NCBI GenBank assembly: GCA_025362575.1
Contig: JANYIQ010000288.1
Location: forward strand, 1-33,813
Reading direction: 5' to 3'
Source: Bacteroidia bacterium
GTDB lineage: Bacteria > Bacteroidota > Bacteroidia > B-17B0 > Aurantibacillaceae
DNA: 33,813 bases
Shown in pieces: positions 8,777 to 16,493 of this stretch. The notes beneath the pieces are model-generated. The model saw only the letters and a list, made by a program, of their open reading frames with translations, searched no databases and was not told where the DNA came from. The first letter of the stretch is position 1. Each line of letters starts with the position of its first letter. Position numbers and translations under genes: made by a program.

Positions 8777-10978
8777 TTATCTTCTTCTTTTGTTATTCCG
8801 TTTATTCTTTCCTTCCACAGGTTTTGAAACCGGATTATCATCCACAAAACCAAAATCCAATTGCTTCTTAAGCAGATCTGCTCTTTTCACAATAATTAAA
8901 ACCGAATCGCCAAGAGCGTAAATTTTTCCTTTGTGTCTTCCAACGTAACGGTAATTATCTTCATCATAAACATAAGCATCATCCGTTAAGTCACGACTCC
9001 TGATCAAACCTTCACATTTATTTTCAACGATCTCAACGAAAATTCCCCACTCAGTTACACCACTGATAACACCTTTGAATATCTGTCCGATCTTATCCGA
9101 CATGTATTCAACTTGTTTATATTTTATGGAAGCGCGTTCAGCTTCAGCAGCGGTGCGTTCCATTTCTGAAGAATGTTTGCACAGTAATTCCAACTCTTCC
9201 TTATTGGAATAATTCACTTTATTTAATCTTGCCTCGAGCAAACGATGCACCATTACATCCGGGTATCTTCTGATCGGCGATGTGAAATGCGTATAGTACT
9301 CGAAACCCAAACCGTAATGGCCTGCGTTCTTTGTTGTATAAATTGCTTTTGGCATACTGCGAACTGTAAGCAATTCGATCATACCGGCTTCTTTTTTATT
9401 CTTTACATCTACCAATAATTTGTTGATGGATTGTGCGGTCTTTTGTTTGTTGCCGGTACTTAATTCATAACCGAAACGTGCTACAAAACTGCTTAGTTCC
9501 ATAAGCTTATCATCATTAGGCGTATCGTGAACGCGATACACACACAGCTTCTCGCTTTTCTTATTCGTATTTTCACCATCTGCAGGTTTTCCTAAAAACT
9601 CTGCCACTTTTTTATTAGCGAGCAGCATAAAATCTTCGATCAGTTTATGCGCATCCTGCTGAGTTTTAAAGAACACACCGAGTGGATTTCCTTCCTCATC
9701 CAAATGAAATTTCACTTCTGCCTTGTCAAACACAATAGAGCCTTTTCGTAAACGATCAGCTCGTAATTTTTTGGCCAGTTTATCCAGAACCAAAATATCT
9801 TCTTTGTATTCGCCTTCTTCGGTTTCAATTATCTTCTGTACATCTTCGTATGCAAAACGTTTGTTACTAAAAATAACTGTTTTTCCAAACCAGGTATCAT
9901 GTATCAGTGCATCATCATCCATTTGGAACACTGCACTGAAACAATATTTTTCTTCACCCGGTCTGAGTGAGCAGGCAAAATTACTTAACACTTCCGGAAG
10001 CATAGGAATACAACGGTCTACCAAATAAACCGAAGTTGCTCTTTGCACGGCTTCCTTATCTAAAACTGAATGGGGTTTTATGTAATGTGTAACGTCGGCA
10101 ATATGCACGCCTACTTCCCACAAACCGTTATCGAGTTTTCGCAGCGAAAGTGCGTCATCAAAATCTTTTGCATCTGCCGGGTCAATGGTCATTGTTGTTA
10201 CTTCCCTGAAATCTCTTCGCTTTGCAATTTCCTGTGCCGTGATTTCGGTAGGAACTTTTTTCGCCGCTGCTTCGATCTCATCCGGAAAATGTTCAGGCAA
10301 GCCATACTCAGCCATAATGGCATTCATCTCTGCTTTATGTTCGCCGGGGTTACCAAACACCTGAATAATTTCTCCCGTTGGGTTTTGATCGCCTGAACGC
10401 CATTCTTTAAATCGTACTAAAACTTTTTGTCCGTCGAGTGCTTTTTGAGCATCTTTCAAATTCACAAAAAAATCAACATGAATTTTTGTATTGCCCGGTA
10501 TAACGAAAGCGAATTTTGGTAAAACTTTTACGGTTCCAACGAATTCCGTTCTGGCGCGTTGAATCACTTCTACCACTTCGCCCTCCTGTCTTCTGCCTCC
10601 ACTGGCTCTCGATGTAATGTTAACTTTAACCAGATCACGATTTAATGCGTCTTTTGTTTTTTTAGCCGGAATAAAAATATCTGTATCTACTCCATCCACA
10701 ATTACAAAGGCCGTGCCTTGCTGGGTGAAATCGATGATGCCGCTTACATATTGCTTATTTTCTTTTGCTCCGAATTTTCCGGCCTCAACTTCTTTTACAA
10801 AACCCTGATCCGTTAATCCGGTTAATACTTCAATTAATTCCAATCGTTCCTGATCAGAATTTAATTCCATGGCTGCGCCGATCTGTTTGTAGTTAAATGT
10901 TTTTTCTGAATTGTGTTGTAAGAAGGCGAGAACCTGTTCGAACAAATATTTTTTGGGTTGTTTCTTTCTTTTACTCAT
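8777..10978 (-). CDS. rnr: Ribonuclease R (RNB-family 3'-5' exoribonuclease)
   Basis: 733 aa, within the usual RNase R range. An N-terminal winged-helix region (about 8-65) is followed by two cold-shock-like OB domains. The RNB catalytic domain starts near 260 with IDPADAKDFDDALS, whose aspartates bind the catalytic Mg ions, and includes HFTSPIRRYPD with the conserved arginines. A C-terminal S1 domain, FKGVISGVTEWGIFVEI (near 635-655), is followed by a basic tail KNKRNNKRRR. The enzyme degrades structured RNA, including rRNA and mRNA fragments. The ATG is followed by a lysine-rich segment typical of the family. It is the first gene of the run continuing into the PAP2 gene. Confidence 0.97.
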   Translation of the reverse strand: MSKRKKQPKKYLFEQVLAFLQHNSEKTFNYKQIGAAMELNSDQERLELIEVLTGLTDQGFVKEVEAGKFGAKENKQYVSGIIDFTQQGTAFVIVDGVDTDIFIPAKKTKDALNRDLVKVNITSRASGGRRQEGEVVEVIQRARTEFVGTVKVLPKFAFVIPGNTKIHVDFFVNLKDAQKALDGQKVLVRFKEWRSGDQNPTGEIIQVFGNPGEHKAEMNAIMAEYGLPEHFPDEIEAAAKKVPTEITAQEIAKRRDFREVTTMTIDPADAKDFDDALSLRKLDNGLWEVGVHIADVTHYIKPHSVLDKEAVQRATSVYLVDRCIPMLPEVLSNFACSLRPGEEKYCFSAVFQMDDDALIHDTWFGKTVIFSNKRFAYEDVQKIIETEEGEYKEDILVLDKLAKKLRADRLRKGSIVFDKAEVKFHLDEEGNPLGVFFKTQQDAHKLIEDFMLLANKKVAEFLGKPADGENTNKKSEKLCVYRVHDTPNDDKLMELSSFVARFGYELSTGNKQKTAQSINKLLVDVKNKKEAGMIELLTVRSMPKAIYTTKNAGHYGLGFEYYTHFTSPIRRYPDVMVHRLLEARLNKVNYSNKEELELLCKHSSEMERTAAEAERASIKYKQVEYMSDKIGQIFKGVISGVTEWGIFVEIVENKCEGLIRSRDLTDDAYVYDEDNYRYVGRHKGKIYALGDSVLIIVKRADLLKKQLDFGFVDDNPVSKPVEGKNKRNNKRRR

Positions 10979-11024
10979 AAATTACACCTTAAATATAAGG
11001 GGAATTTACGAATAAACCCTATAC

Positions 11025-11402
11025 TTAATGAGGGGTACCGCCTATTTCCTCGGCATCGAATTTAACAGTGACAAAAGTGTTTGTTTTAGATTTTACCGTA
11101 ATTGGTTTCGCATTTACATCATGCCAATATTTCACAAAAAAACTAAAGGTATAGGTGCCCGGAAGACGCATCATCACATAAGTTCCGTCCTTTTCGATCT
11201 TTGGCTGTATAACTGTATCATTATTCAGTTTAATGGCCACCCTGCTGAGAGCCGGCTTTCCTTCGGGGGTTAAAAACTTGAAGGTGATCTTTGAGAATTT
11301 TGTTGGGTCGGGACTCACTTTTGTGATCTTACAATATCCTACATGTTGCTGCGAAAAGAGAGTTCCACTGATAATGACGAAAAGGAGAATTAATTTTTTC
11401 AT
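11025..11402 (-). CDS. Small secreted protein with carboxypeptidase-regulatory-like fold
   Basis: 125 aa. Signal peptide MKKLILLFVIISGTLFSQ, cleavage after SQ. The mature 107 residues are all-beta in appearance: ITFKFLTPEGKPALSRVAIKL (split: ITFKFLTPEG, KPALSRVAIKL), then DGTYVMMRLPGTYTFSFFV. The GTY-x-x-x-x-PGTYTF pattern is that of carboxypeptidase-regulatory-like or transthyretin-like domains, where the chain turns around a Gly-x-Tyr. The protein may bind peptidoglycan or protein partners in the periplasm, but no function is known to me. It stands alone between purN (64 bases away) and rnr (46 bases), on the same strand as both. Confidence 0.6.
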   Translation of the reverse strand: MKKLILLFVIISGTLFSQQHVGYCKITKVSPDPTKFSKITFKFLTPEGKPALSRVAIKLNNDTVIQPKIEKDGTYVMMRLPGTYTFSFFVKYWHDVNAKPITVKSKTNTFVTVKFDAEEIGGTPH

Positions 11403-11466
11403 TCGGATATAAGTTTTAAAAGGTCACGAGGCCAGCCATTGGCATACATTGAACTAAAGTATGAAA

Positions 11467-12030
11467 TTAAAGCAACTTTTCAATGGCTTTTGGAAAATAT
11501 TCGTATTCGAGGCCATGAATTTTTTGGGATAGCGATTCAGGTGTTTCTGAATCTGAAATAGTGCATTTTGCCTGCAAAATTATTTCGCCTTTATCGTACT
11601 CACTGTTCACATAATGAATGGTGATGCCGCTTTCTTTTTCCTTGCTTTCAATAACTGCCTTATGCACGTTTAGACCGTACATGCCTTTTCCGCCGTATTT
11701 TGGCAATAATGAAGGATGCAAATTCACGATCTTGTTTGGAAAAGCCGCTACAAATGCCTCCGGAATTTTTAAAAGAAATCCTGCCAAAATGATAAGATCG
11801 ATCTTTTCACCTTTCAAAAATTCAATGATCTTATCTGTATAATTATTTAAAGCATCTTTACTTATGATCTGAACAGTTTTACGATACTTTTCAGCTTTTG
11901 CTACAACACCTGCATCATCGCGACTTGCAATAACAAGTTTGATCTTAATGCGGCTATCGTTTACGAAATAATTCATGAGGTTTTCGGCATTACTACCTTC
12001 GCCCGAAGCAAATATGGCTGCATTTATCAT
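11467..12030 (-). CDS. purN: Phosphoribosylglycinamide formyltransferase (GAR transformylase)
   Basis: 187 aa, matching PurN length. N-terminal phosphate-binding loop IFASGEGSN (6-14). Active-site residues are visible: N and H in KIVNLHPSLLPKYGGKGMYG (split: KIVNLHPSLLP, KYGGKGMYG), which correspond to N106 and H108 of E. coli PurN, and D in YDKGEIILQA, corresponding to D144. The enzyme transfers formyl from 10-formyl-THF to GAR in step 3 of purine synthesis, in the cytoplasm. No other pur gene is adjacent. It is divergent from lgt, with 106 bases between. A -7 box at 12038-12045 lies only seven bases before the ATG. Confidence 0.95.
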   Translation of the reverse strand: MINAAIFASGEGSNAENLMNYFVNDSRIKIKLVIASRDDAGVVAKAEKYRKTVQIISKDALNNYTDKIIEFLKGEKIDLIILAGFLLKIPEAFVAAFPNKIVNLHPSLLPKYGGKGMYGLNVHKAVIESKEKESGITIHYVNSEYDKGEIILQAKCTISDSETPESLSQKIHGLEYEYFPKAIEKLL

Positions 12031-12037
12031 GTTGGTG

Positions 12038-12045
12038 CAAAAATA
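12038..12045 (-). promoter_or_regulatory. Putative -7 promoter box of purN (TATTTTTG)
   Basis: On the minus strand this reads TATTTTTG, matching TAnnTTTG, seven bases from the purN ATG. If real, transcription starts at or within a few bases of the start codon and the purN mRNA is almost leaderless. A T-rich TTTTAG lies at about the -33 distance, but no good TTTG. Confidence 0.4.
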
Positions 12046-12136
12046 CCTTAAAACAAGGATATTAATCTAAAATTAAAAGCATAATTTTGAATAATTAAAA
12101 ACAATCAGTTCGTCATACTTTTTCTTACAATTACCT

Positions 12137-12955
12137 ATGCACACACTATTCGTTAATTGGAATCCTAGTCCTGAAATGTTTACCATTCCTGGAATTGACT
12201 GGCCAGTTCGTTGGTATGGATTAATGTGGGCACTGGCGTTTATTGGCAGTCATTTTTTTATGAATCGCTTTTTTAAAGCAGAAGGTCGTACTGAAAAAGA
12301 TCTGGATATATTAACGCTTTACATTATTCTGGGAACTGTAATTGGAGCTCGACTAGGGCATTGTTTGTTTTACGATCCGGGTTATTACTTATCCCATCCA
12401 CTCGATATTTTAAAGATCTATGAAGGCGGCCTGGCCAGTCATGGCGGAGCATTGGGCATTGTTGCAGGCATGCTTTTATATTGCCGAAAAACCAAAGAGA
12501 ACTGGTTGTGGATCTTTGACAGAATTTGTATCGTTGTTCCGTTTGCGGCTGCATTAATCCGTTTCGGGAACTTAATGAATTCAGAAATAATCGGAAAACC
12601 AACTGATGTGCCCTGGGCTTTTGTATTCAGCAGCGTTGATAACTTACCAAGACATCCCGCACAATTATACGAAGCGTTATTTTGCATTGTATTATTTTTT
12701 GTGATGTACAGTTTATGGAAGAACAAACGTGAAAGCTTAGGGGCCGGCTTTTTATTCGGACTACTTTCTCTGTGTTTGTTCACAGAACGTTTTTTGGATG
12801 AATTTGTAAAAGAAAATCAGGAAGCCTTTGAGCAGGGATTAACACTGAACATGGGGCAAATACTAAGCATTCCGTTTATTCTGATCGGGATCTTCATGAT
12901 CATCAGAAGTAAAAAGCACAAGCCTGAACAAATTCAAAATACAGATCAGGTATGA
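12137..12955 (+). CDS. lgt: Prolipoprotein diacylglyceryl transferase
   Basis: 272 aa, with about seven membrane helices. Family signatures are present: YEGGLASHGGALG (about 95-107, with the conserved His) and RFGNLMNSEIIGKPTDVPWA (split: RFGNLMNSEIIG, KPTDVPWA), the Lgt signature containing the essential arginine. RHPAQLYEA follows, with the second conserved Arg. The enzyme attaches diacylglycerol from phosphatidylglycerol to the lipobox cysteine of preprolipoproteins in the inner membrane. Substrates in this very window could include the products at 142-657 and 18153-18383. It overlaps cysQ by four bases (ATGA). Confidence 0.96.
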   Translation: MHTLFVNWNPSPEMFTIPGIDWPVRWYGLMWALAFIGSHFFMNRFFKAEGRTEKDLDILTLYIILGTVIGARLGHCLFYDPGYYLSHPLDILKIYEGGLASHGGALGIVAGMLLYCRKTKENWLWIFDRICIVVPFAAALIRFGNLMNSEIIGKPTDVPWAFVFSSVDNLPRHPAQLYEALFCIVLFFVMYSLWKNKRESLGAGFLFGLLSLCLFTERFLDEFVKENQEAFEQGLTLNMGQILSIPFILIGIFMIIRSKKHKPEQIQNTDQV

Positions 12956-13782
12956 GTTCGGATCTGAATAATTTATTGCACTTATCCATTCTTGCTTCGG
13001 TTGAAGCAGGCAAAGAGATCTTGAATGTTTATGATACCAATTTCAACGTTCAATATAAGGAAGATGATACGCCTTTAACTTTAGCCGATCAGAGAGCAAG
13101 CAATAAAATTATTGAACTGTTGGCCTCAACGAACATCCCCGTGTTGTCGGAAGAAGGAGAGCATTTTACTTTCGAGAAACGCAAGCCTCTGCAACGACTG
13201 TGGATAGTGGATCCGCTGGATGGCACTAAAGAATTTGTAAAACGTAACGGAGAATTTACGGTTAACATTGCTCTTGTTGAAAATAACAAAACCATACTTG
13301 GCGTTATTTATTCTCCTGTATTCAAGGATCTTTATTTTGCGGCAAAAGGAACCGGAAGTTTTAAAATTGACAGGCACACATTCATTCCTTTGCTTGAAAA
13401 ACTATCTGAATTAAGTTTGGATGATCTGTTATCTCATGCTAAAAAATTACCATTGCTTTCAAAACGTGATTCATATACCGTTGTGGCAAGTCGTTCGCAC
13501 CTCAGTAAAGAAGTTTACGCGCGAATTGAAGAATTGAAATTGAAACATAACAATGTAAACATCGTGAATACCGGCTCCAGTATTAAAATGTGCTGGGTAG
13601 CCGAAGGTATTGCCGATGAGTACCCGCGTTACGGACCAACCATGGAATGGGATACCGCAGCCGGGCAAGCCATTCTAGAAAATGCAGGATGCGAACTGAT
13701 CGATCTTGAAACTCAACAACCCATGCTTTATAACCGCGAAAAGTTATTGAATAATTCGTTTTTAGCGAGAAATAAGAATTAA
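12952..13782 (+). CDS. cysQ: 3'(2'),5'-bisphosphate nucleotidase (CysQ)
   Basis: 276 aa, inositol-monophosphatase superfamily. Metal ligands are visible: EEGE (about 64-67), DPLDGTKEFVKRNGEFTVNI (split: DPLDGTKEF, VKRNGEFTVNI; near 85-104) and EWDTAAGQAIL near 227-237. The FVKRNGEFTVNIALVE run is characteristic of CysQ rather than SuhB. The enzyme hydrolyses PAP and PAPS to AMP and APS, relieving PAP inhibition in sulfate assimilation and in RNA turnover by oligoribonucleases. Its start overlaps the lgt stop (ATGA), so it is translationally coupled to lgt. Its TAA is shared on opposite strands with the convergent gene at 13779 (TTAA). Confidence 0.93.
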   Translation: MSSDLNNLLHLSILASVEAGKEILNVYDTNFNVQYKEDDTPLTLADQRASNKIIELLASTNIPVLSEEGEHFTFEKRKPLQRLWIVDPLDGTKEFVKRNGEFTVNIALVENNKTILGVIYSPVFKDLYFAAKGTGSFKIDRHTFIPLLEKLSELSLDDLLSHAKKLPLLSKRDSYTVVASRSHLSKEVYARIEELKLKHNNVNIVNTGSSIKMCWVAEGIADEYPRYGPTMEWDTAAGQAILENAGCELIDLETQQPMLYNREKLLNNSFLARNKN

Positions 13783-14162
13783 AATACTACGTACTTCTCT
13801 AAATAAATATCCTTGTAGTAATGATCTGAGTTTATTTTCACCACAATAAAACTATGATCAGGAATATTGCTGAACAGATCCTTTATCTTAAATTCAATTT
13901 TATCATCCTGGCTTAAAACCATATCTACCATGGTTTTCATGTAGGGCACGTCGAGGTTGATCACGGCCAATTTCAAAGTATCACCGGCATGAGCATCATA
14001 GGTAAGGGTTTTGTTGGCGTATTCTGATCGTGTGATGGTAAGAGAATCGTTATGATTCAAGATCAATTGTTTTGGCGTTACATTCCCACGAAAGGAAGAC
14101 AAGGCGGTTACAATAATGAAAACAAGTAAGGCGAGGGCTAAGCTTTTATAATCTCGTTTCAT
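13779..14162 (-). CDS. Small membrane-anchored hypothetical protein
   Basis: 127 aa. The N-terminus MKRDYKSLALALLVFIIVTALSS (split: MKRDYKSL, ALALLVFIIVTALSS) is a single membrane anchor or uncleaved signal with positive charges inside. The remaining residues are polar and beta-rich (LTITRSEYANKTLTYDAHAG), without cysteines or catalytic motifs I recognise. It is 21 bases downstream of ftsX on the same strand, so it is likely co-transcribed with it. In many Bacteroidetes the gene after ftsX is a DUF3098 two-helix protein and then uppP. This protein has only one clear helix and does not look like DUF3098. Function unknown. Confidence 0.6.
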   Translation of the reverse strand: MKRDYKSLALALLVFIIVTALSSFRGNVTPKQLILNHNDSLTITRSEYANKTLTYDAHAGDTLKLAVINLDVPYMKTMVDMVLSQDDKIEFKIKDLFSNIPDHSFIVVKINSDHYYKDIYLEKYVVF

Positions 14163-14183
14163 GTTTTTAATTTTATTTAAAGT

Positions 14184-15053
14184 TTAAAAATACAGATCAC
14201 TTGTTTTTAATCGCAGATAACGCATTACCGAGAACATGGCGCTTAAGCCTGAAATAAAAATCCCTAATAAAACAATGCCGCTGAATAGCAAGGCTAAAAG
14301 ATTTTCATCCTGAAGCTGCAACAGATCAGGAATGTATTTTGTACTCAGTATCAAAAATCCTGCAAGAAGAACGCCGGCCAAAATGCCCGAAATAACGCCC
14401 TGACGAATGCCCTTAAAAATAAATGGTTTACTTATGAAAACCCTTGTAGCGCCCACCAGATACATGGTTCGTATTAAAAAACGTTGAGAGTATATGGATA
14501 AACGAATAGTATTACTGATCAATGCAATGGCCACGATCATTAGCAAACCACTGAAAATTAAAATGTATAAACTTACCACTTTTGCATTTTCGTTCACCTG
14601 CTTGATCATGTCTTTGTGATACACTACTTCTTTCACGTAAGGCTTTTGAAGTAAACTTTTTTCGATGCCAACTAACGTGTCGCCATTCGCATAATCTGCG
14701 TTCAATTTTACATCCAAAGATGACAACAAGGGATTGTAACCTAAGAAGGAAATAAAATCTTCTCCCAGATCTTCTTTCAATTTTTCGGCAGCTTGTTCTT
14801 TGGTGATATGAGTTACACTTTTCGCGAAAGCAGAAACAGAAATTTCCTGTTGCAAAATATCAATTTGTGCGGCAGTTGTAGTATCCTTTAAAATAACCTG
14901 AAAGCCAATGTTTTCTTTAATGTGATTAGAAAGTTTTTGTGCGTTTAAAACAACAAGGCCTAAAAGCCCGAGCATGAACAATACCAAAGCAAGACTTATT
15001 ATTACGGTAAGCGAAGATGTTTTAACGCGACGTTTAGCTAGAGTTTCTGACAC
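14184..15053 (-). CDS. ftsX: Cell-division ABC-transporter-like protein FtsX
   Basis: 289 aa with the FtsX layout: one N-terminal helix (about 14-36), an extracytoplasmic domain of about 130 residues (KENIGFQVILKDTTTAAQID (20 residues), then YVKEVVYHKDMIKQVNE), and three C-terminal helices (about 165-185, 215-235, 255-278). The motif RTMYLVGAT between helices is conserved in the family. With FtsE it forms the membrane complex that controls periplasmic peptidoglycan hydrolases at the septum; ftsE is not next to it here, as is common in Bacteroidetes. The start is a GTG (15051-15053), followed by SETLAKRRVKTSS. The gene downstream at 13779 is probably in the same transcript. Confidence 0.9.
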   Translation of the reverse strand: MSETLAKRRVKTSSLTVIISLALVLFMLGLLGLVVLNAQKLSNHIKENIGFQVILKDTTTAAQIDILQQEISVSAFAKSVTHITKEQAAEKLKEDLGEDFISFLGYNPLLSSLDVKLNADYANGDTLVGIEKSLLQKPYVKEVVYHKDMIKQVNENAKVVSLYILIFSGLLMIVAIALISNTIRLSIYSQRFLIRTMYLVGATRVFISKPFIFKGIRQGVISGILAGVLLAGFLILSTKYIPDLLQLQDENLLALLFSGIVLLGIFISGLSAMFSVMRYLRLKTSDLYF

Positions 15054-15082
15054 AGGTGTATTTTTACACTAATTTACCTGCG

Positions 15083-15096
15083 AAACAGGCCTGTTT
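15083..15096. promoter_or_regulatory. Perfect 14-base palindrome upstream of ftsX
   Basis: AAACAGGCCTGTTT is a perfect inverted repeat 30 bases upstream of the ftsX GTG. It lies in the 198-base gap between ftsX and the 3' end of metF. Related CCTGTTT/AAACAGG words recur nearby at about 15140 and 15157. It could be an operator for a dimeric regulator of ftsX, or a hairpin in its 5' leader. A 19-codon plus-strand reading frame at 15117-15176 lies in the same gap and is discussed elsewhere. No homology can be claimed. Confidence 0.35.
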
Positions 15097-15251
15097 ACCA
15101 AGCTGTGCCTATAGAAATGAACAAGGAGCTGTTAAAAGCCCTGTTTAGAAAGGAAAAACAGGAAGATACAGCCTGAAAATACAGTAATAGAGGGGGTTGC
15201 AGTGGTACAGGCTGAACCGGTGCCTTTGCCTTAAAGCTTATATTTTTGTTC

Positions 15252-16205
15252 TTAAAAGATCTCTTTCGCTACTTTTCTTGTGCTTTCGGAAGCGCCCATG
15301 GTATAAAAATGGAGGCAAGGGGCATTGGCTTTAACCAGTTCTTTGCACTGTTCAATGCACCATTTAATGCCCACTTCTTTCACTTCTTTATCTTCTTTGC
15401 ATTTTTCAAGAGCCTCGTAAAAATCGTGAGGGATATCGATCTTGAAGATTTTAGGCAAGGTTTTGATCTGAGCTTTTGTGCTTAGTATTTTTAATCCGGG
15501 GATGATCGGGACGTTGATCCCACTATCCTTACATAATTTTACAAATTCAAAATATTTTTGGTTATCGAAGAACATTTGTGTTACAATATATTCTGCACCT
15601 GCATCTACTTTTGCTTTCAGCCATTTCATATCGCTGTTCATGTTTGGTGCTTCAAAATGTTTTTCGGGATAGCCTGCAATTCCAATGCAAAAATTAGTTG
15701 GCGCAGCGTCTTTCATTTCTTCATCCAGATAATTTCCGTTGTTCATTTCAACAACTTGTTTCACCAGATCAAGTGCGTAATGATGCCCGCCCGGCTCAGG
15801 AACAAAATGCGGTTCTGTTTTTATGCTGTCGCCGCGCAAAGCAAGTACATTATCAATTCCTAAGAACTGAAGGTCGATCAAAGCATTTTCGGTTTCTTCG
15901 CGGGTAAATCCGCCACAGATGATATGCGGAACCGCTTCCACATCATATTTATTCATGATGGCTGCACAGATCCCTACAGTGCCGGGGCGCTTTCGAATAC
16001 TCACTTTTTCGAGGTAGCCACCTTCGCGTTTTTTGTAAATATATTCTTCGCGATGATAAGTAACATCAACAAATGCCGGTTTAAATTCCATTAAAGGATC
16101 AATGCCATCATAAATGCTTTGAATGCTTTTTCCTTTTAAAGGAGGTAAAATTTCAATGGAGAAAAGTGTTTTTTTGCTCTGAGATAATTTGTCAATTAAT
16201 TTCAT
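15252..16205 (-). CDS. metF: Methylenetetrahydrofolate reductase
   Basis: 317 aa, the size of bacterial MTHFR. The N-terminal FSIEILPPL holds the catalytic Glu (E18; E28 in E. coli MetF). Further conserved blocks are FVDVTYH, PHIICGGFTREET, VLALRGDS, GIAGYPEKH and YIVTQMFFDNQKYFEF, which form the TIM barrel and FAD site. The enzyme reduces 5,10-methylene-THF to 5-methyl-THF for methionine synthesis. It follows nfu by 21 bases on the same strand and probably shares its transcript. No SAM riboswitch was found upstream. Confidence 0.95.
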   Translation of the reverse strand: MKLIDKLSQSKKTLFSIEILPPLKGKSIQSIYDGIDPLMEFKPAFVDVTYHREEYIYKKREGGYLEKVSIRKRPGTVGICAAIMNKYDVEAVPHIICGGFTREETENALIDLQFLGIDNVLALRGDSIKTEPHFVPEPGGHHYALDLVKQVVEMNNGNYLDEEMKDAAPTNFCIGIAGYPEKHFEAPNMNSDMKWLKAKVDAGAEYIVTQMFFDNQKYFEFVKLCKDSGINVPIIPGLKILSTKAQIKTLPKIFKIDIPHDFYEALEKCKEDKEVKEVGIKWCIEQCKELVKANAPCLHFYTMGASESTRKVAKEIF

Positions 16206-16226
16206 ATACTGATTGAAATTGCTTTT

Positions 16227-16469
16227 TTATATAATTGCGCCTACCGATTCAATACCTGTAATTTCCGGCACAGCTTTTTTAATGGTCTCTTCAATTCCTG
16301 ATTTCATGGTCATGTGACTCATGCTACAGGTTTTGCAGGCACCTTTTAATTCTAACTTTAAAATATTTTCGGAAGTGATCTCGATTATTTCCACATTACC
16401 TCCGTCTGCTTCCAGATACGGTCTGATGGTATCAAGCGCTTCTTCTACTCTTTGGTGTAATGTATTCAT
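16227..16469 (-). CDS. NifU-like (Nfu) Fe-S cluster carrier
   Basis: 80 aa, a stand-alone C-terminal NifU domain. The cluster-binding motif is GACKTCSMS with C45-x-x-C48. ADGGNVEIIEI (21-31) is the other family signature. Nfu proteins bind a 4Fe-4S cluster at a dimer interface through the two CxxC motifs and pass it to apo-enzymes. It lies 24 bases downstream of the Mrp-family ATPase, another Fe-S carrier, so the pair is probably a maturation unit. Confidence 0.93.
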   Translation of the reverse strand: MNTLHQRVEEALDTIRPYLEADGGNVEIIEITSENILKLELKGACKTCSMSHMTMKSGIEETIKKAVPEITGIESVGAII

Positions 16470-16493
16470 TTAATTATTCAAGATTAATTATTA

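Noticed and set aside
12324-12783. Open frames antisense to lgt
   Set aside because: They have no recognisable features and lie across a conserved gene; they are mirror frames of lgt.
16206-16226. A SAM riboswitch before metF
   Set aside because: metF follows nfu by only 21 bases, too short for one, and no conserved core was seen.
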